Shown: positions 1 through 9,103, counted from the stretch's first letter. The stretch is 64,000 bases of DNA from Lachnospiraceae bacterium oral taxon 500 (GCA_002999035.1 CP027241.1:2990195-3054194), one strand, 5' to 3'. Numbers and translations: made by a program. Notes: generated by a model not told the origin, from the sequence alone.

Positions 1-763
1 CCCAGATTCCGCGGAAAGTCATCGGCACTTCATCCGTCGTATCGCCGTTGCCGTTCGGGTCGCCGTTTTTAAACGCTTCCAATACTTCCTTTAATTCGGC
101 TGCGTTTTTCGGCGCTTCCTTACCAACGGCTTTCAGCCAGTTCTCATTGATAAACATCTGCGAGTCAATCGCATTCCAATAGGTTTCGTCACCGGTCGGC
201 AAGCTGTAGATATGTCCGTCCGGAGCCTTTAAGATTTCCCAGTATTCCGGCCGGGAATTAAAGAACTTGACAATATTCGGAGCAATTTCTTCGGTTAAAA
301 ACTCATCCAACGGATACAGTTGGGTATATTTTTCCTCAACGGAAATATCGCCCAAAATCGCATCCGGCAGCGCATTCGTGCTGAACAGGATATTGATTTT
401 TTCTTTCCAGCTGGAACCGGCTACTTCAATAAAGTTGGTATTAACATTGGTGTCTTCAATTCCTTTTTTAACCACTTCTTTATCATTGGCTGCTACCACC
501 GGCGACAGCTGCTCAACATAAATATCAAAGGTTTCCTTTTCATTTAAAATCGGATAACCGCTGTGATTAAACTTGGCCATCACATCGTCACCGGCCGGCG
601 TTTCCGCTTTTTCCTCGGTTTTACCTTCCGGCTTTGTTTCTTCCTGTTTGTTTGTCTGCTCTTGCGATTTTTCTTCTTTACCGGTCGGTTTTTGCTCTCC
701 GCATCCGGTCAAAGCGCTGCCTGCTAAAATCAAGGCAATCAGTACACTGAGTATCTTTTTCAT
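1..763 (-). CDS. Extracellular solute-binding lipoprotein, ABC sugar type (3' end outside window)
   Basis: Only the first 254 codons are in the window; the gene runs off the left edge. The start is ATG at 763-761, with GGGAGG six bases upstream. Residues 1-20 form a lipoprotein signal peptide (MKK, then a hydrophobic core) ending in the lipobox LTGC with Cys21. A Lys/Glu/Thr-rich linker follows, then a family-1-type binding domain with a DPNGNGDTTDEVP calcium-loop-like segment typical of LplA/YtcQ-like proteins of clostridia. It should be anchored outside the membrane and deliver an oligosaccharide or sugar to an ABC importer whose permeases lie outside the window. A strong promoter sits about 130 bp upstream. 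The substrate cannot be told. Confidence 0.88.
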   Translation of the reverse strand, partial: MKKILSVLIALILAGSALTGCGEQKPTGKEEKSQEQTNKQEETKPEGKTEEKAETPAGDDVMAKFNHSGYPILNEKETFDIYVEQLSPVVAANDKEVVKKGIEDTNVNTNFIEVAGSSWKEKINILFSTNALPDAILGDISVEEKYTQLYPLDEFLTEEIAPNIVKFFNSRPEYWEILKAPDGHIYSLPTGDETYWNAIDSQMFINENWLKAVGKEAPKNAAELKEVLEAFKNGDPNGNGDTTDEVPMTFRGIW

Positions 764-891
764 GTTTATCCTCCCATTATGATTAGTTGCTGTTTTTTTA
801 TACTAAATTCTGCATTTCTACCAAACATCACCCCTCTTTTTTGATGATTTTGACTATAAACTTTTTAAAGTCATTTTAATAACTTGGCCTT

Positions 892-920
892 ATTATACAT
901 TCAAATTTTACAGTTGTCAA
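892..920 (-). promoter_or_regulatory. Sigma-A-type promoter of the binding-protein gene
   Basis: On the minus strand TTGACA (920-915) is followed by a 17-base spacer and TATAAT (897-892). This is a full consensus promoter pointing at the lipoprotein gene, leaving an untranslated leader of about 120 bases. Confidence 0.75.
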
Positions 921-1034
921 TATCTGAAATATCAACCTCACAGAAAATCCGTTTTAAAGGGAACAGCCATTATACCTCATTTTCTTTGTCAATCCTTTTT
1001 CCTGTTTTCGGATATCCGCAAAAATTATAGCCCC

Positions 1035-1062
1035 TTGACAATTTGGGAAACCACTGTATAAT
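1035..1062 (+). promoter_or_regulatory. Sigma-A-type promoter upstream of rqcH and its leader
   Basis: TTGACA (1035-1040), a 16-base spacer and TATAAT (1057-1062) point rightwards. Transcription would start near 1069 and read the structured stretch 1079-1212 before rqcH. Confidence 0.7.
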
Positions 1063-1068
1063 AAAAAT

Positions 1069-1212
1069 TGCAAGAATGAAATATGAGGACGGAACGGGCA
1101 GCCGTCGCCCTTGCTGGAGATGTAGGAGTGCCACCTACCATATTTTATTCACCTACAAACTGTTAAGGGGAAGATAGCTTTAAGTTATTCTTCTCTTTTT
1201 CGTTTTTTGCTG
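1069..1212 (+). ncRNA. Possible structured small RNA or leader with terminator, class unknown
   Basis: Between the promoter and rqcH the sequence can fold into a three-way junction. A closing stem AAATATG/CATATTT (1079-1085 with 1139-1145) encloses two hairpins, GGGC/GCCC (1096-1110) and GTAGG/CCTAC (1122-1138). An arm pair GAAGA/TCTTC (1170-1193) followed by two T tracts (to 1212) resembles an intrinsic terminator. The arrangement fits either a free small RNA of about 140 nt or a riboswitch-like leader controlling rqcH. The motifs do not match riboswitch classes I know by heart, nor clearly 6S RNA. The structure is seen; the function is unknown. Confidence 0.4.
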
Positions 1213-1297
1213 CAATAGGATACCATTGCTGCCAGCAAGTGGCTCTATATAAATAAGGCAAAAAAAGCCTGCAAAAGAAACCCGGAAAGGAATTATC

Positions 1298-3067
1298 ATG
1301 GCATTAGACGGAATTGTACTTAACTATCTGACTCACGAATTAAAAGAAACATTGACCGGCAGTCAAATTTTAAAAATAAATCAACCGGAAAAAGATGAAC
1401 TGAACCTGATTTTACGGCAAGACCGCCGGCAGTACCGGCTGCTGCTCAGTGCCGATGCCGGTATGCCCAGACTTTATCTGACGGCGGAAGCCAAGGAAAA
1501 TCCGACTGCGCCCTCGGCCTTTGTCATGCTGCTGCGCAAATATCTGCAAAACGGCAAAATCATCGACATCAGCCAAGCCGGCAGCGAGCGTATCCTGACC
1601 TTTCATATCAGCCATTACAACGAAATGGGCGATTTGTCGGAAAAGCGTCTGCTGATTGAAATTATGGGCCGGCACAGCAATATCATTTTAATTGATGAAA
1701 ATGACAAGGTGCTGGACAGTATCAAGCGTATCGGCGCTCATATCAGCTCGGTGCGGGAAGTTTATCCCGGCAGGCTTTATGTTCTGCCGCCGGCTCAAAA
1801 TAAAGTCAGCCCCCAAAGCGTCGGCTCACTTTCTGATTTTACTGCACTTTTACAGGCAGCGAATGGCCACGCCCTGCAAGATAAAATCATGCACAGCTTC
1901 ACCGGTTTCAGCCCGCTGCTGGCTGATTGGCTTTGCCGCGCCGGCGAGTGCGAGGGCAGCGCACTGTTTGACAGTCTGACGTCGGCTGATTTATCCAAAC
2001 TTTATCAAAACTTTCAGGTTTTAAATGAAGAAATGGCTGCTCACAGCGGTCAGCCCTATGTCATCTTAAATGCCGATGGTCAATATCAGGATTTTCACAC
2101 CAGTTTAGTGCTGCGGCCAAACGGCCGCTTCCTGCCCTTTGACACTCTGTCGGAACTGCTGGATATTTTTTTCGTAACCAAGGCCAAACAAAGCCGGATG
2201 CACCAGCGCAGCGCCGATCTGCGCAAACTCCTGCAAAATCTGCTGGAGCGCTGTGCCAAAAAACTGGATTTACAGGAGCAGCAGCTAAAAGACACCAAAA
2301 ATATGGAAAAGTTTCAGCTCAAAGGCGAGCTGCTGATGGCTTATCAATACCAGCTGCCGGAAAAAGCCGAGAAAGTTACGGTTTTTAATTATCATACCAA
2401 TCAGGAACAGGAACTGACCCTTGATCCGGCCAAAACCGTTCAGGAGAACGCCAAAGCCAGCTTTGAGAAATATAACAAAAAGAAGCGAACACAGGCTGCC
2501 GTCAGTGAGCAGCTGACGAAGACCCGACAGGAGTTGGCTCATTTAGAATCGATTGCCTACAGTGTGGAAAGTGCCGAAAACTTTGAGGATTTACAGGCCA
2601 TCCGGCAGGAACTGCAAAACGCCGGCTATGTCAAAAAAAACAGCGGCAAAACCGCCGGCAAAAAAACGCCGAAAAAAGCTAAAATTATCGGCCTTGCACC
2701 CCATCACTACCTGTCTGACGAGGGCTTTCATTTTTATGTCGGCCGCAATAACGAGCAAAACGAGGAGTTGTCGCTCCGTTTCGCCGGCAATAATGACTGG
2801 TGGTTCCATGCCAAAGGCATCCCCGGCTCGCATGTGGTTGTCAAAACCGCCGGCCGGGAATTATCCGACCAGGCCTTTGAGCAGGCAGCCGCTCTGGCCG
2901 CCTATTACAGCAAGGGGCGGGAAAGCAGCAAGGTCGAGGTGGATTACACCAAAGCCAAAGAATTAAATAAACCCAACGGCTCGCCGCTGGGCTATGTTAT
3001 TTATCATCAAAATTATTCGATGGTGATTGCGCCGGGAACAGCCGGACTGACTAAAGTCGAAAGCTAA
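1298..3067 (+). CDS. rqcH: RqcH, ribosome quality-control NFACT protein
   Basis: A 589-residue protein with the NFACT family layout: an NFACT-N domain (about 1-215), a middle region and a long charged coiled coil (about 290-440), and a C-terminal NFACT-R/DUF814 domain with FHFYVGRNNEQNEEL and WWFHAKGIPGSHVVV. Family knowledge: bacterial RqcH binds split 50S subunits carrying stalled peptidyl-tRNA, recruits tRNA-Ala and adds C-terminal alanine tails that mark the peptide for degradation. Older annotations call it a fibronectin-binding protein. GGAAAGG sits eight bases before the ATG. It is one of very few plus-strand housekeeping genes here and is transcribed away from the recN cluster. Length is normal. 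Confidence 0.93.
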   Translation: MALDGIVLNYLTHELKETLTGSQILKINQPEKDELNLILRQDRRQYRLLLSADAGMPRLYLTAEAKENPTAPSAFVMLLRKYLQNGKIIDISQAGSERILTFHISHYNEMGDLSEKRLLIEIMGRHSNIILIDENDKVLDSIKRIGAHISSVREVYPGRLYVLPPAQNKVSPQSVGSLSDFTALLQAANGHALQDKIMHSFTGFSPLLADWLCRAGECEGSALFDSLTSADLSKLYQNFQVLNEEMAAHSGQPYVILNADGQYQDFHTSLVLRPNGRFLPFDTLSELLDIFFVTKAKQSRMHQRSADLRKLLQNLLERCAKKLDLQEQQLKDTKNMEKFQLKGELLMAYQYQLPEKAEKVTVFNYHTNQEQELTLDPAKTVQENAKASFEKYNKKKRTQAAVSEQLTKTRQELAHLESIAYSVESAENFEDLQAIRQELQNAGYVKKNSGKTAGKKTPKKAKIIGLAPHHYLSDEGFHFYVGRNNEQNEELSLRFAGNNDWWFHAKGIPGSHVVVKTAGRELSDQAFEQAAALAAYYSKGRESSKVEVDYTKAKELNKPNGSPLGYVIYHQNYSMVIAPGTAGLTKVES

Positions 3068-3140
3068 TCCCTGCCTGCCGGTCGTATCCGGTATAAACGC
3101 TTGCTTGCCTGTTATCGCTTTGTTACCTCTTAAGCCAAGC

Positions 3141-3252
3141 CACTGATAATTCGCTTTTAGCGAATTATCAGTGTGGCGCTCGCGCAAATAGGCAGTTATA
3201 CTTGATACTTCCCTCGAGAGCAAGCTCTCCGGTCGTATCAAGTATAACTGCC
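3141..3252. repeat. Bipartite palindromic intergenic repeat (hairpin B plus hairpin A)
   Basis: Two long hairpins lie side by side between convergent rqcH and recN. The first is a 15-bp perfect stem with a 3-base loop (3141-3155 / 3159-3173, CACTGATAATTCGCT). The second is an 18-bp stem (3191-3208 / 3235-3252, starting GGCAGTTATACTTGATAC) whose loop contains a smaller GAGAGC/GCTCTC stem. Related hairpins occur at 5627-5655, 9172-9252 and 12076-12171. They may act as bidirectional terminators and look like a REP-type dispersed family. Confidence 0.7.
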
Positions 3253-3291
3253 TGCTTGCCTTAAGCGGTAAGCAACTTGTCAATGCGTGGA

Positions 3292-4950
3292 TTACTCAGT
3301 TAAGCCCAGCATCTCCCGGGCGGTATCTTCCACTGCCTTGGAGATGTTTTTTCCGCCCAGCAGCCGCGCCAGTTCCTTGACTCTGGCCTCGCTGTCCAGC
3401 TCAATAATCTCGGTACGGGTATGATTTTGCACTTCTTCCTTATAAATCAAATAATGGGCATCCCCCAGCGCCACAATCTGCGGCAGGTGGCTGATGGCAA
3501 AAATTTGCTTGCCTGCGGCCAGCCGCTTCATCTGCTCACCGACCATGCCGGCGGTAATGCCGCTGATGCCGGTGTCAATCTCATCAAAAATCAAGCTGGG
3601 AATCTCGTCCACCGCTGCAAAAATCCCTTTCATCGCCAGCATAATCCGAGAAAGCTCACCCCCCGAAGCAATTTCCACCAAAGGCTTGAGTGCCTCGCCC
3701 TTGTTGGTGGAGATATAAAACGCGGCTTCGTCCCAGCCATCGGCCTGTACCTGCTTTTTCCGCTCTATTTTCACTTCAAACTGATTGTTATTAAAATTAA
3801 GCGCGCCCAGCCGCTCCTCCATCTCCCGTTTGAGCTGAGCCGCTGCCTTTTGCCGAACAGCCGTCAACTCGCCGGCTTTGGCCTGCATTTTTTGATCAAT
3901 CTCCGCCATTTGCCGCTGCCGCCGCTGGCGGTTCTTAACAATATCCTCTAAAAAGGCCAGCCGCTCTGCTTTCTGCGGCAGTGCCGCCAAAATCTCCTCA
4001 ATCGTATTGCCATGCTTGGCCTTCAGCGAATTGATTACATCCATTCGTTCTTCGGCTTCAAACAGCCTTTCCTCATAGCCGTCCATCGTATCCAAATACC
4101 GTTCGGCTTCTCGGGCTACATCATGCAAAATATCCTCAGCGCTTAACAGCTGCTCCCACAGGGACATCAGCCGCTCGTCATAATCCTTGACCCGCTGCAA
4201 ACCGTAGGCGGCCTGTCCGACCTGATTGCGGCTGCCGTATTCCCCGGCGACCGCTTCCATCGCCGCCTGCAAAGCTTCCTGAATCTGCCGGCTGTTTTGC
4301 AGCACTTCCAGTTCCTGCTCCAGACTCTGATCCTCGCCCGGCTTTAAGTCCGCTTCTTCAATTTCTTTGATTTCAAACTGCAAAAAATCCACTTCCCTAA
4401 GCCTGGCTGATTCTTCCATATTCAGTTCCGCCAGCGCCTTTTCCGCTTCCCGTCTCTGTTTATCCAGCAGTCTTAATTCCTCTAACAGCGGTGTAATTTC
4501 CTTAGCAAAATACCGGTCAAGCATTAAAATATGATTTTTCACCTGCAAAAGCGACTGATGCTCTCGCTGCGAATGAATGTCCAATAGTCTGGCGCGCAGC
4601 TCTAAAGCCGCCGCTTTGGTTATCATCTGGCCATTGCAGCGAAAAACCGACCGGCCGCCGCTGACCTTGCGGCTGATAATCAGCTCCTGCTCTCCGGACA
4701 GCCCCAATTCCTCCAGACAGTCAAAAATGGCCGGACTCATCCCCTCCAGCGCAAAAACGCCCTCAATAAAAGAATCTTCCTCCCGTTTCAGGCTCTTGGC
4801 CATTTCACCGCCCAGCAAAGCATCAAGCGAACCAATAATCATGGACTTTCCGGCGCCCGTCTCACCCGATAACACATTCAGCCCCCGGCGAAACGGAATC
4901 TCGATATTATCAATCAAACCGATATTTTGAATATGTAAACTCACCAGCAT
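3292..4950 (-). CDS. recN: DNA repair protein RecN
   Basis: A 552-residue SMC-like ATPase. Walker A is GETGAGKSMI near residue 30, a central coiled coil spans about 155-360, the ABC signature SGGELSRIMLAMK lies near residue 430, and Walker B LIFDEIDTGISG follows. The protein acts early in double-strand-break repair. It starts 13 bases after argR ends, which is the conserved Firmicutes pairing argR-recN, so the two are likely co-transcribed. AGGAAA precedes the ATG. It is the last gene of the minus-strand run tlyA-nadK-argR-recN and is followed by the hairpin pair at 3141-3252. Length and motifs are normal. Confidence 0.96.
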   Translation of the reverse strand: MLVSLHIQNIGLIDNIEIPFRRGLNVLSGETGAGKSMIIGSLDALLGGEMAKSLKREEDSFIEGVFALEGMSPAIFDCLEELGLSGEQELIISRKVSGGRSVFRCNGQMITKAAALELRARLLDIHSQREHQSLLQVKNHILMLDRYFAKEITPLLEELRLLDKQRREAEKALAELNMEESARLREVDFLQFEIKEIEEADLKPGEDQSLEQELEVLQNSRQIQEALQAAMEAVAGEYGSRNQVGQAAYGLQRVKDYDERLMSLWEQLLSAEDILHDVAREAERYLDTMDGYEERLFEAEERMDVINSLKAKHGNTIEEILAALPQKAERLAFLEDIVKNRQRRQRQMAEIDQKMQAKAGELTAVRQKAAAQLKREMEERLGALNFNNNQFEVKIERKKQVQADGWDEAAFYISTNKGEALKPLVEIASGGELSRIMLAMKGIFAAVDEIPSLIFDEIDTGISGITAGMVGEQMKRLAAGKQIFAISHLPQIVALGDAHYLIYKEEVQNHTRTEIIELDSEARVKELARLLGGKNISKAVEDTAREMLGLTE

Positions 4951-4963
4951 TTCATTTCCTACC

Positions 4964-5416
4964 CTATATCAAATTCTTAATATCCTTTAGTACCTCTTCC
5001 GCCGTCTGCGGCGAATGGGTCGCACAAAAAATAGTATCGTCCCCGGCAATACAGCCGATGACATGGCGCAGTCCCAGCGCGTCAATCGCCGCCGCCACCG
5101 CCATCGCCATACCGCTTAAGGTCCGGATCACCACCAACTGACCGGCCGCTTCTCCAGTTTTATAGCCATGCTTTAAAATATTCCGGTATTTTTCATTACT
5201 GGCTTCCGGCACCGTTTCCGCCTGCGGCAGGCTGTATTTAACCCGGCCGCTGCCGTCCGCTGATTTAACCAGCTTCAACTCCCGTATATCGCGGGAAATC
5301 GTCGCCTGCGTAACCTGATACCCTTCTTTCAGCAAAAGCTGCACAATCTCATCCTGAGTTTCCACTTCCGCGTTCTTTATAATCTCCAACAGCCTTGATT
5401 GCCTTTGAAATTTCAT
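4964..5416 (-). CDS. argR: Arginine repressor ArgR/AhrC
   Basis: A 150-residue protein. The N-terminal winged helix contains the recognition segment QATISRDIRELKL (about 37-49). The C-terminal arginine-binding and hexamerisation domain contains IAGDDTIFC (about 123-131), including the Asp pair that contacts arginine. It represses arginine synthesis and activates catabolism in related bacteria. GGAGG sits just before the ATG. It is followed by recN after 13 bases. A 385-base gap separates it from nadK and holds one hairpin of the palindromic repeat family. No ARG box is obvious nearby. Confidence 0.95.
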   Translation of the reverse strand: MKFQRQSRLLEIIKNAEVETQDEIVQLLLKEGYQVTQATISRDIRELKLVKSADGSGRVKYSLPQAETVPEASNEKYRNILKHGYKTGEAAGQLVVIRTLSGMAMAVAAAIDALGLRHVIGCIAGDDTIFCATHSPQTAEEVLKDIKNLI

Positions 5417-5626
5417 TTGTACCTCCTTCCGGCGTTTTCGGCGCCGTCCCTATCTGCCAAACAAAGGCTCCGCCCTTGCTGTCTGACTGAAATATCTTGC
5501 TTTTTTACGAAAGGCAATTTGTCGTTACAGTTTAGGCAAGCAGATACCTCTGTATGATACTGCTCGAAAAAGCCTGCTTTCACAGGCCGTACCATGCATA
5601 ACTATCCATTTGCTTAACGCACCGTA

Positions 5627-5655
5627 CTCGTAATTTGCGGAAAGCGAATTACGAG
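5627..5655. repeat. Palindromic repeat, hairpin B only, in the nadK-argR gap
   Basis: CTCGTAATTTGC pairs with GCGAATTACGAG across a 5-base loop (12 bp with one G.T). The flanks, TTAACGCACCGTA before it and GCGGCTTG after it, match the flanks of the copy at 12138-12171, showing common descent. The rest of the 5417-5801 gap holds no convincing gene. A 60-codon frame there overlaps the argR start and lacks a ribosome site. Confidence 0.6.
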
Positions 5656-5801
5656 CGGCTTGCCTGAACTGTCAAATTTATGCTGTTTCTGTTTTGCTTT
5701 CCGCTTGTTAAATGCTTTCATTTCTCCGACCTTCCTTTCGGATGATCTTACCCTCTTCATACTTTCTGGAAAAAATAAGATCGGGAAAGGAAACGCGAAA
5801 A

Positions 5802-6620
5802 CTATAACTTGTCATTTAAAACCGAGAAAAAGTTGGTATTTTCCCGCCGAATCAAATTGGTTGTCCGCTCGGAACGAATAACCTGCACCCTCGTTCCCGG
5901 CGAAATCGGAATCATCTCGCTCCCGTCCAGCGTTACAAAAAAATCGTCCAAACCGTGCAGCCGGTCAAATTCCAGTTCAATCACATCCGTCGCCGACAAG
6001 ACCAGCGGCCGGGCCGACAAGGAATGCGGACAAATCGGCGTGACCGCAATGTTTTCGCAATGCGGCAGGATAATCGGCCCGCCGGCCGATAAATTATAGG
6101 CCGTAGAACCGGTCGGTGTCGATAAAATAACTCCGTCCGCCCGATAATGTCCGGCCAGATTGCCGTTAATCCGCAGGGTATACGCCATCATCCGGGAAAT
6201 ATCATGTCTTTTGAGTACCACCTCATTTAAGACCGAACCGTAAAAGCGCTTCTCTCCGGCTTCAAGCCCATAGGCGCTCAACATCATCCGCTTTTCTATT
6301 GTATAGCGGCCGTTAAATATTTCCGTCAAAGCAGAAAACGCACAACTTTCCTCCGTTTCCGCCAAAAAACCCAGATGCCCCAAATTGATGCCCAGCACCG
6401 GCAAAGCTCTGGCTGCCGCTTCTTTCGCCACATTAATAATCGTTCCGTCGCCACCCAGTGTAATAATCAGTTCCTGCCCGGCAATGTTTTCGGCACTGAC
6501 CCGATGCACACTGCTGACATTTTTGCCTTGCCCTGTCAACCATTCCTTTAAGATCCCGGTAAACCTTTCCTCCGGGTCTTTCTGCACATTGGTTACAATT
6601 AAAATATTCTGATATGCCAT
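5802..6620 (-). CDS. nadK: NAD kinase
   Basis: A 272-residue ATP-NAD kinase converting NAD to NADP in the cytosol. It has the family motif LGGDGT (about 55-60), GHLGFL, and the NAD-site segment LSTPTGSTAYNLSAGGP (about 165-181). The ATG overlaps the tlyA stop as TAATG, so the two genes are translationally coupled. The order tlyA-nadK-argR-recN is conserved across Firmicutes. The N-terminus is short (no extra leader), which is normal for this class. Confidence 0.95.
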   Translation of the reverse strand: MAYQNILIVTNVQKDPEERFTGILKEWLTGQGKNVSSVHRVSAENIAGQELIITLGGDGTIINVAKEAAARALPVLGINLGHLGFLAETEESCAFSALTEIFNGRYTIEKRMMLSAYGLEAGEKRFYGSVLNEVVLKRHDISRMMAYTLRINGNLAGHYRADGVILSTPTGSTAYNLSAGGPIILPHCENIAVTPICPHSLSARPLVLSATDVIELEFDRLHGLDDFFVTLDGSEMIPISPGTRVQVIRSERTTNLIRRENTNFFSVLNDKL

Positions 6621-7498
6621 TATTCTACCATTTCATGGGATTTTTCCACCACATTTTCAATATTGATCTCCGGTTCGTCTCTCTCCTGTGCTGACGGTTC
6701 CGCCGCTTCCTCGACTGCCGGCCGCCCGGCCTGGCCATCTATTTCCTCCACCCCTCCTTCCGATTTTTGATTTTTAATATGCAGCAGATATTCTATATTC
6801 CCGGCCGGTCCCTTAATCGGGGAAAAATCCAAACCAAGTACCGCAAATTGTCTTGCCCGCATTTCCCGAACAATCCATTCAATTACTTCCTGATGCACCT
6901 TTTTATCCCGCACCACACCGTTTTTGCCGACTTTTTCCCGCCCGGCCTCAAACTGCGGCTTAATCAGGCAAACCATTTCTCCGCCGTATTTTAGACGGGT
7001 CTGGGCGGCATCAATAATCTTGGTCAAAGAAATAAACGATACGTCTACGCTGGCAAAATCTACCGGCTCCGGTACCTGCTCCGCCGTCAGATAGCGGACA
7101 TTGGTCTTTTCCAGAACAATCACCCGCTCATCCTGCCGCAAACTCCAAGCCAGCTGTCCATAACCGACGTCAATGCTATATACCCGCTTTGCTCCATGCT
7201 GCAGCATGCAATCGGTAAAGCCGCCGGTTGATGCGCCGATATCCATGCAGGTTTTACCCGTCAAATCAATGCCAAACTCGGTCAATGCCTTCAGCAGCTT
7301 GTAACCGCCCCGGCTGACAAACGGCTCCGGCTCGCCCCTCAGCCGAATCTCCTGATCCGCCGGCACCATCGCACCGGCTTTTTCTTCTCTTTCTCCGGCC
7401 ACCAAAACTTTACCCGCCATAATCAGCGCCTTGGCCTTTTCCCGGGAAGCCGCCAGCCCTCTCTCCACCAGCAGGATATCTAATCTTTCTTTTTTCAT
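6620..7498 (-). CDS. tlyA: TlyA family rRNA 2'-O-methyltransferase
   Basis: A 292-residue protein. The S4 RNA-binding domain (about 4-65, LVERGLAASREKAKALIMAG) is followed by an FtsJ-like methyltransferase with SAM motif DIGASTGGFTDC (about 87-98) and the KPQFE segment (about 180-184). Family members methylate rRNA ribose; B. subtilis YqxC is the neighbour-type homologue. The C-terminus has about 50 extra residues rich in Glu and Ala after the usual end, which is unusual. Only a weak AGGAAA precedes the ATG. It follows the OapA-like gene after 239 bases in which I see no convincing gene. Confidence 0.92.
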   Translation of the reverse strand: MKKERLDILLVERGLAASREKAKALIMAGKVLVAGEREEKAGAMVPADQEIRLRGEPEPFVSRGGYKLLKALTEFGIDLTGKTCMDIGASTGGFTDCMLQHGAKRVYSIDVGYGQLAWSLRQDERVIVLEKTNVRYLTAEQVPEPVDFASVDVSFISLTKIIDAAQTRLKYGGEMVCLIKPQFEAGREKVGKNGVVRDKKVHQEVIEWIVREMRARQFAVLGLDFSPIKGPAGNIEYLLHIKNQKSEGGVEEIDGQAGRPAVEEAAEPSAQERDEPEINIENVVEKSHEMVE

Positions 7499-7737
7499 TG
7501 CTTTTGTTTCCTATCTATTTTACAGTTCTGCTTTCCCATCGCCAAAACTTGCTTTCGCCGCCGTCCCCAAAATATATTTGTTTCCGGCCGGCCGCGCCAA
7601 AAGCTATCGTTTTGCGGCGGCAAGCAGCAAAAACTCCTCTTTCGCTGTCAAGCCCGTTTTCAATTTCAAAAACAGCTGTTCCCATTCCATCCGTTCCTTT
7701 GCAATCCGCCCAAACAAGAAGTAAATAAGACAACTTC

Positions 7738-8301
7738 TCAACTTCTTTGAAAAAAGTTTAAAAACCGACCGATTTGAAAGACAATAAAATTGGCATGCCG
7801 CATGGCAATCTCCTTGGCCACCGCCTTGCCGCCGACCGTCACCGCCGCAATCACCGCCGACAGCAAAATCTCCGATGTCCGTAGCCAAAAGCGGTCTTCC
7901 ATCGCCAGCTTAACAATAATCGCCGCCGCCGCACTACCGGAAATAATCCCGGCAATATCGCCAACCACATCATTACAGAAATTAGCTACGCTGCCGGCAT
8001 TGCGAATAATTTGAATACTTTCTTTGGAGCCCCTGACATGCGAAGCCGCCATCGAATGAAACGGAATCTCATCGGCCGCCGTGACCGCAATGCCCAGCAG
8101 GTCAAAAAAGATACCGATCGATATAATCAGCAACAAAATCAAGAGCGCCGCCGTCACCGATACGCTTTCCATAAAAGCAGTCGAAAAATATGCCATCGCT
8201 GCCGCAATTCCAAATGTCGCCGCCGTAATAAAAGCAATCCACTTATAATTTACTTTTCGCTTTACTTTATTTCTAAACTTTACTCTGTTTTTTCTGCCCA
8301 A
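7738..8301 (-). CDS. oapA: OapA-like OLE-RNA-associated membrane protein
   Basis: A 187-residue protein with a basic N-terminus (RKNRVKFRNKVKRK, residues 3-16) and four predicted membrane segments (about 21-44, 49-75, 113-133, 142-165). The loop between helices 2 and 3 carries DEIPFHSMAASHVRGS and a DVVGD (DxxxD) motif. Size, topology and position match OapA, the membrane partner of OLE RNA in Bacillus halodurans, encoded just downstream of the RNA and next to tlyA. OapA anchors OLE ribonucleoprotein at the membrane. The start is TTG at 8301 with AAAGGG before it, a weak site. The upstream 640-nt non-coding region supports the call. Alternative: an orphan small CNNM/DUF21-related membrane protein. 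Confidence 0.75.
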   Translation of the reverse strand: MGRKNRVKFRNKVKRKVNYKWIAFITAATFGIAAAMAYFSTAFMESVSVTAALLILLLIISIGIFFDLLGIAVTAADEIPFHSMAASHVRGSKESIQIIRNAGSVANFCNDVVGDIAGIISGSAAAAIIVKLAMEDRFWLRTSEILLSAVIAAVTVGGKAVAKEIAMRHANFIVFQIGRFLNFFQRS

Positions 8302-8459
8302 ATCAAACCCTTTTTCTTATGCTCTTTGCTGTCGCTGCGCCGGCTTCGCCGCTGGCGTACTTATCCGATGCCCGCCTCCCGTGCCGCGGCCGAAAGGTTT
8401 CAGCACTTATCCGCGGCTTGCTTTTCCCTTAAAACACTTGTCCGACAGACTTAGTTATG

Positions 8460-9097
8460 AGCATCTTCCTGATTAATGGTATCCGCTTTTTTTAATGGAA
8501 AGTAAGACAGCCCGGATGATAAATTTTACGACATATGGTCCTGCAGGTTTTCCCAAAATCTTACTTTTTTGTCGCCAAAAAAGCGGTTTCCCATTAAAAG
8601 ACCTCCGGAGCAGTTGCCACGCTCCGCGCAAGATCGCCAAATAAGTCGTACCGTAATCCCATCCGCGCCTCAAGTGAACAGTCTAGGGGCTTTCCCCGGC
8701 AATTCCTCTACTTCCTAGTCTTTTTTGCAAACGATCGTTTCAAGGGACAATCCTTTCGCCTATTTGGCCAAATATTTGAAAGATGCAATCCCTATCCCCG
8801 AAAGCTCACGCAAGACAGGCTACGCTGCCCACAGCTTTCGCCGCAAGACAGGTTCCACGCGATTTTGCAGGCAAGTCCTGTTAAAAAAAGTCAAGTCCCC
8901 CGCAAATATCAGTCTCCACGAGAAGCGGGTCAACGCCTGCATGCCATTGCAGATCGCCCGAATCTCTTAACTCCCGCCATCAGCCCGCAACTGGGCGTCA
9001 CCAGCCAATAGCAGGAACTTCATCGATATGCCCTTTACGGATTTTTAGCCCCGTCTTCGGAAATAAAGCAATCGACTAGAATACTGCGTCTTACTCC
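8460..9097 (-). ncRNA. ole: Candidate OLE RNA (ornate large extremophilic RNA)
   Basis: About 640 bases without a credible gene, transcribed towards oapA from its own promoter. The 3' domain shows nested pairing: CCGCTTTTTT (8483-8492) with AAAAAAGCGG (8577-8586), enclosing AAAGTAAGA (8499-8507) with TCTTACTTT (8559-8567). Further stems are GGAGC/GCTCC (8607-8625), GGGGCTTTCCCC, and CGAAAGCT/AGCTTTCG (8799-8840). The RNA sense strand repeats CCTGTCTTGCG twice about 35 bases apart. OLE RNAs are 600-plus nt, lie directly upstream of oapA and sit in exactly this gene company (xseA/xseB, nusB, tlyA, argR, recN). Ends are estimated from the promoter and 3' pairing. I recognise the class mainly by context, not by recalled consensus. 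Confidence 0.7.
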
Positions 9098-9103
9098 AAA
9101 ATA

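Noticed and set aside
1079-1145. Reading the three-way junction as a purine riboswitch
   Set aside because: The loops lack the conserved kissing-loop and core bases of purine aptamers.
5413-5595. 60-codon frame upstream of argR
   Set aside because: It overlaps the argR start and lacks a ribosome site and recognisable features; likely chance.
7515-7733. Short minus-strand frames between oapA and tlyA
   Set aside because: Two overlapping frames with weak or no start signals and no family likeness; treated as untranslated spacer.
8473-8673. 66-codon minus-strand frame inside the OLE region
   Set aside because: No ribosome site and odd composition (Trp, Arg, Gly); it overlaps strongly paired RNA segments. 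The region is better read as non-coding RNA.
8690-9097. Could the long non-coding region be tmRNA, RNase P RNA or a group II intron?
   Set aside because: The tmRNA start and CCA end, the RNase P core motifs and intron domain V were not found; the context fits OLE.
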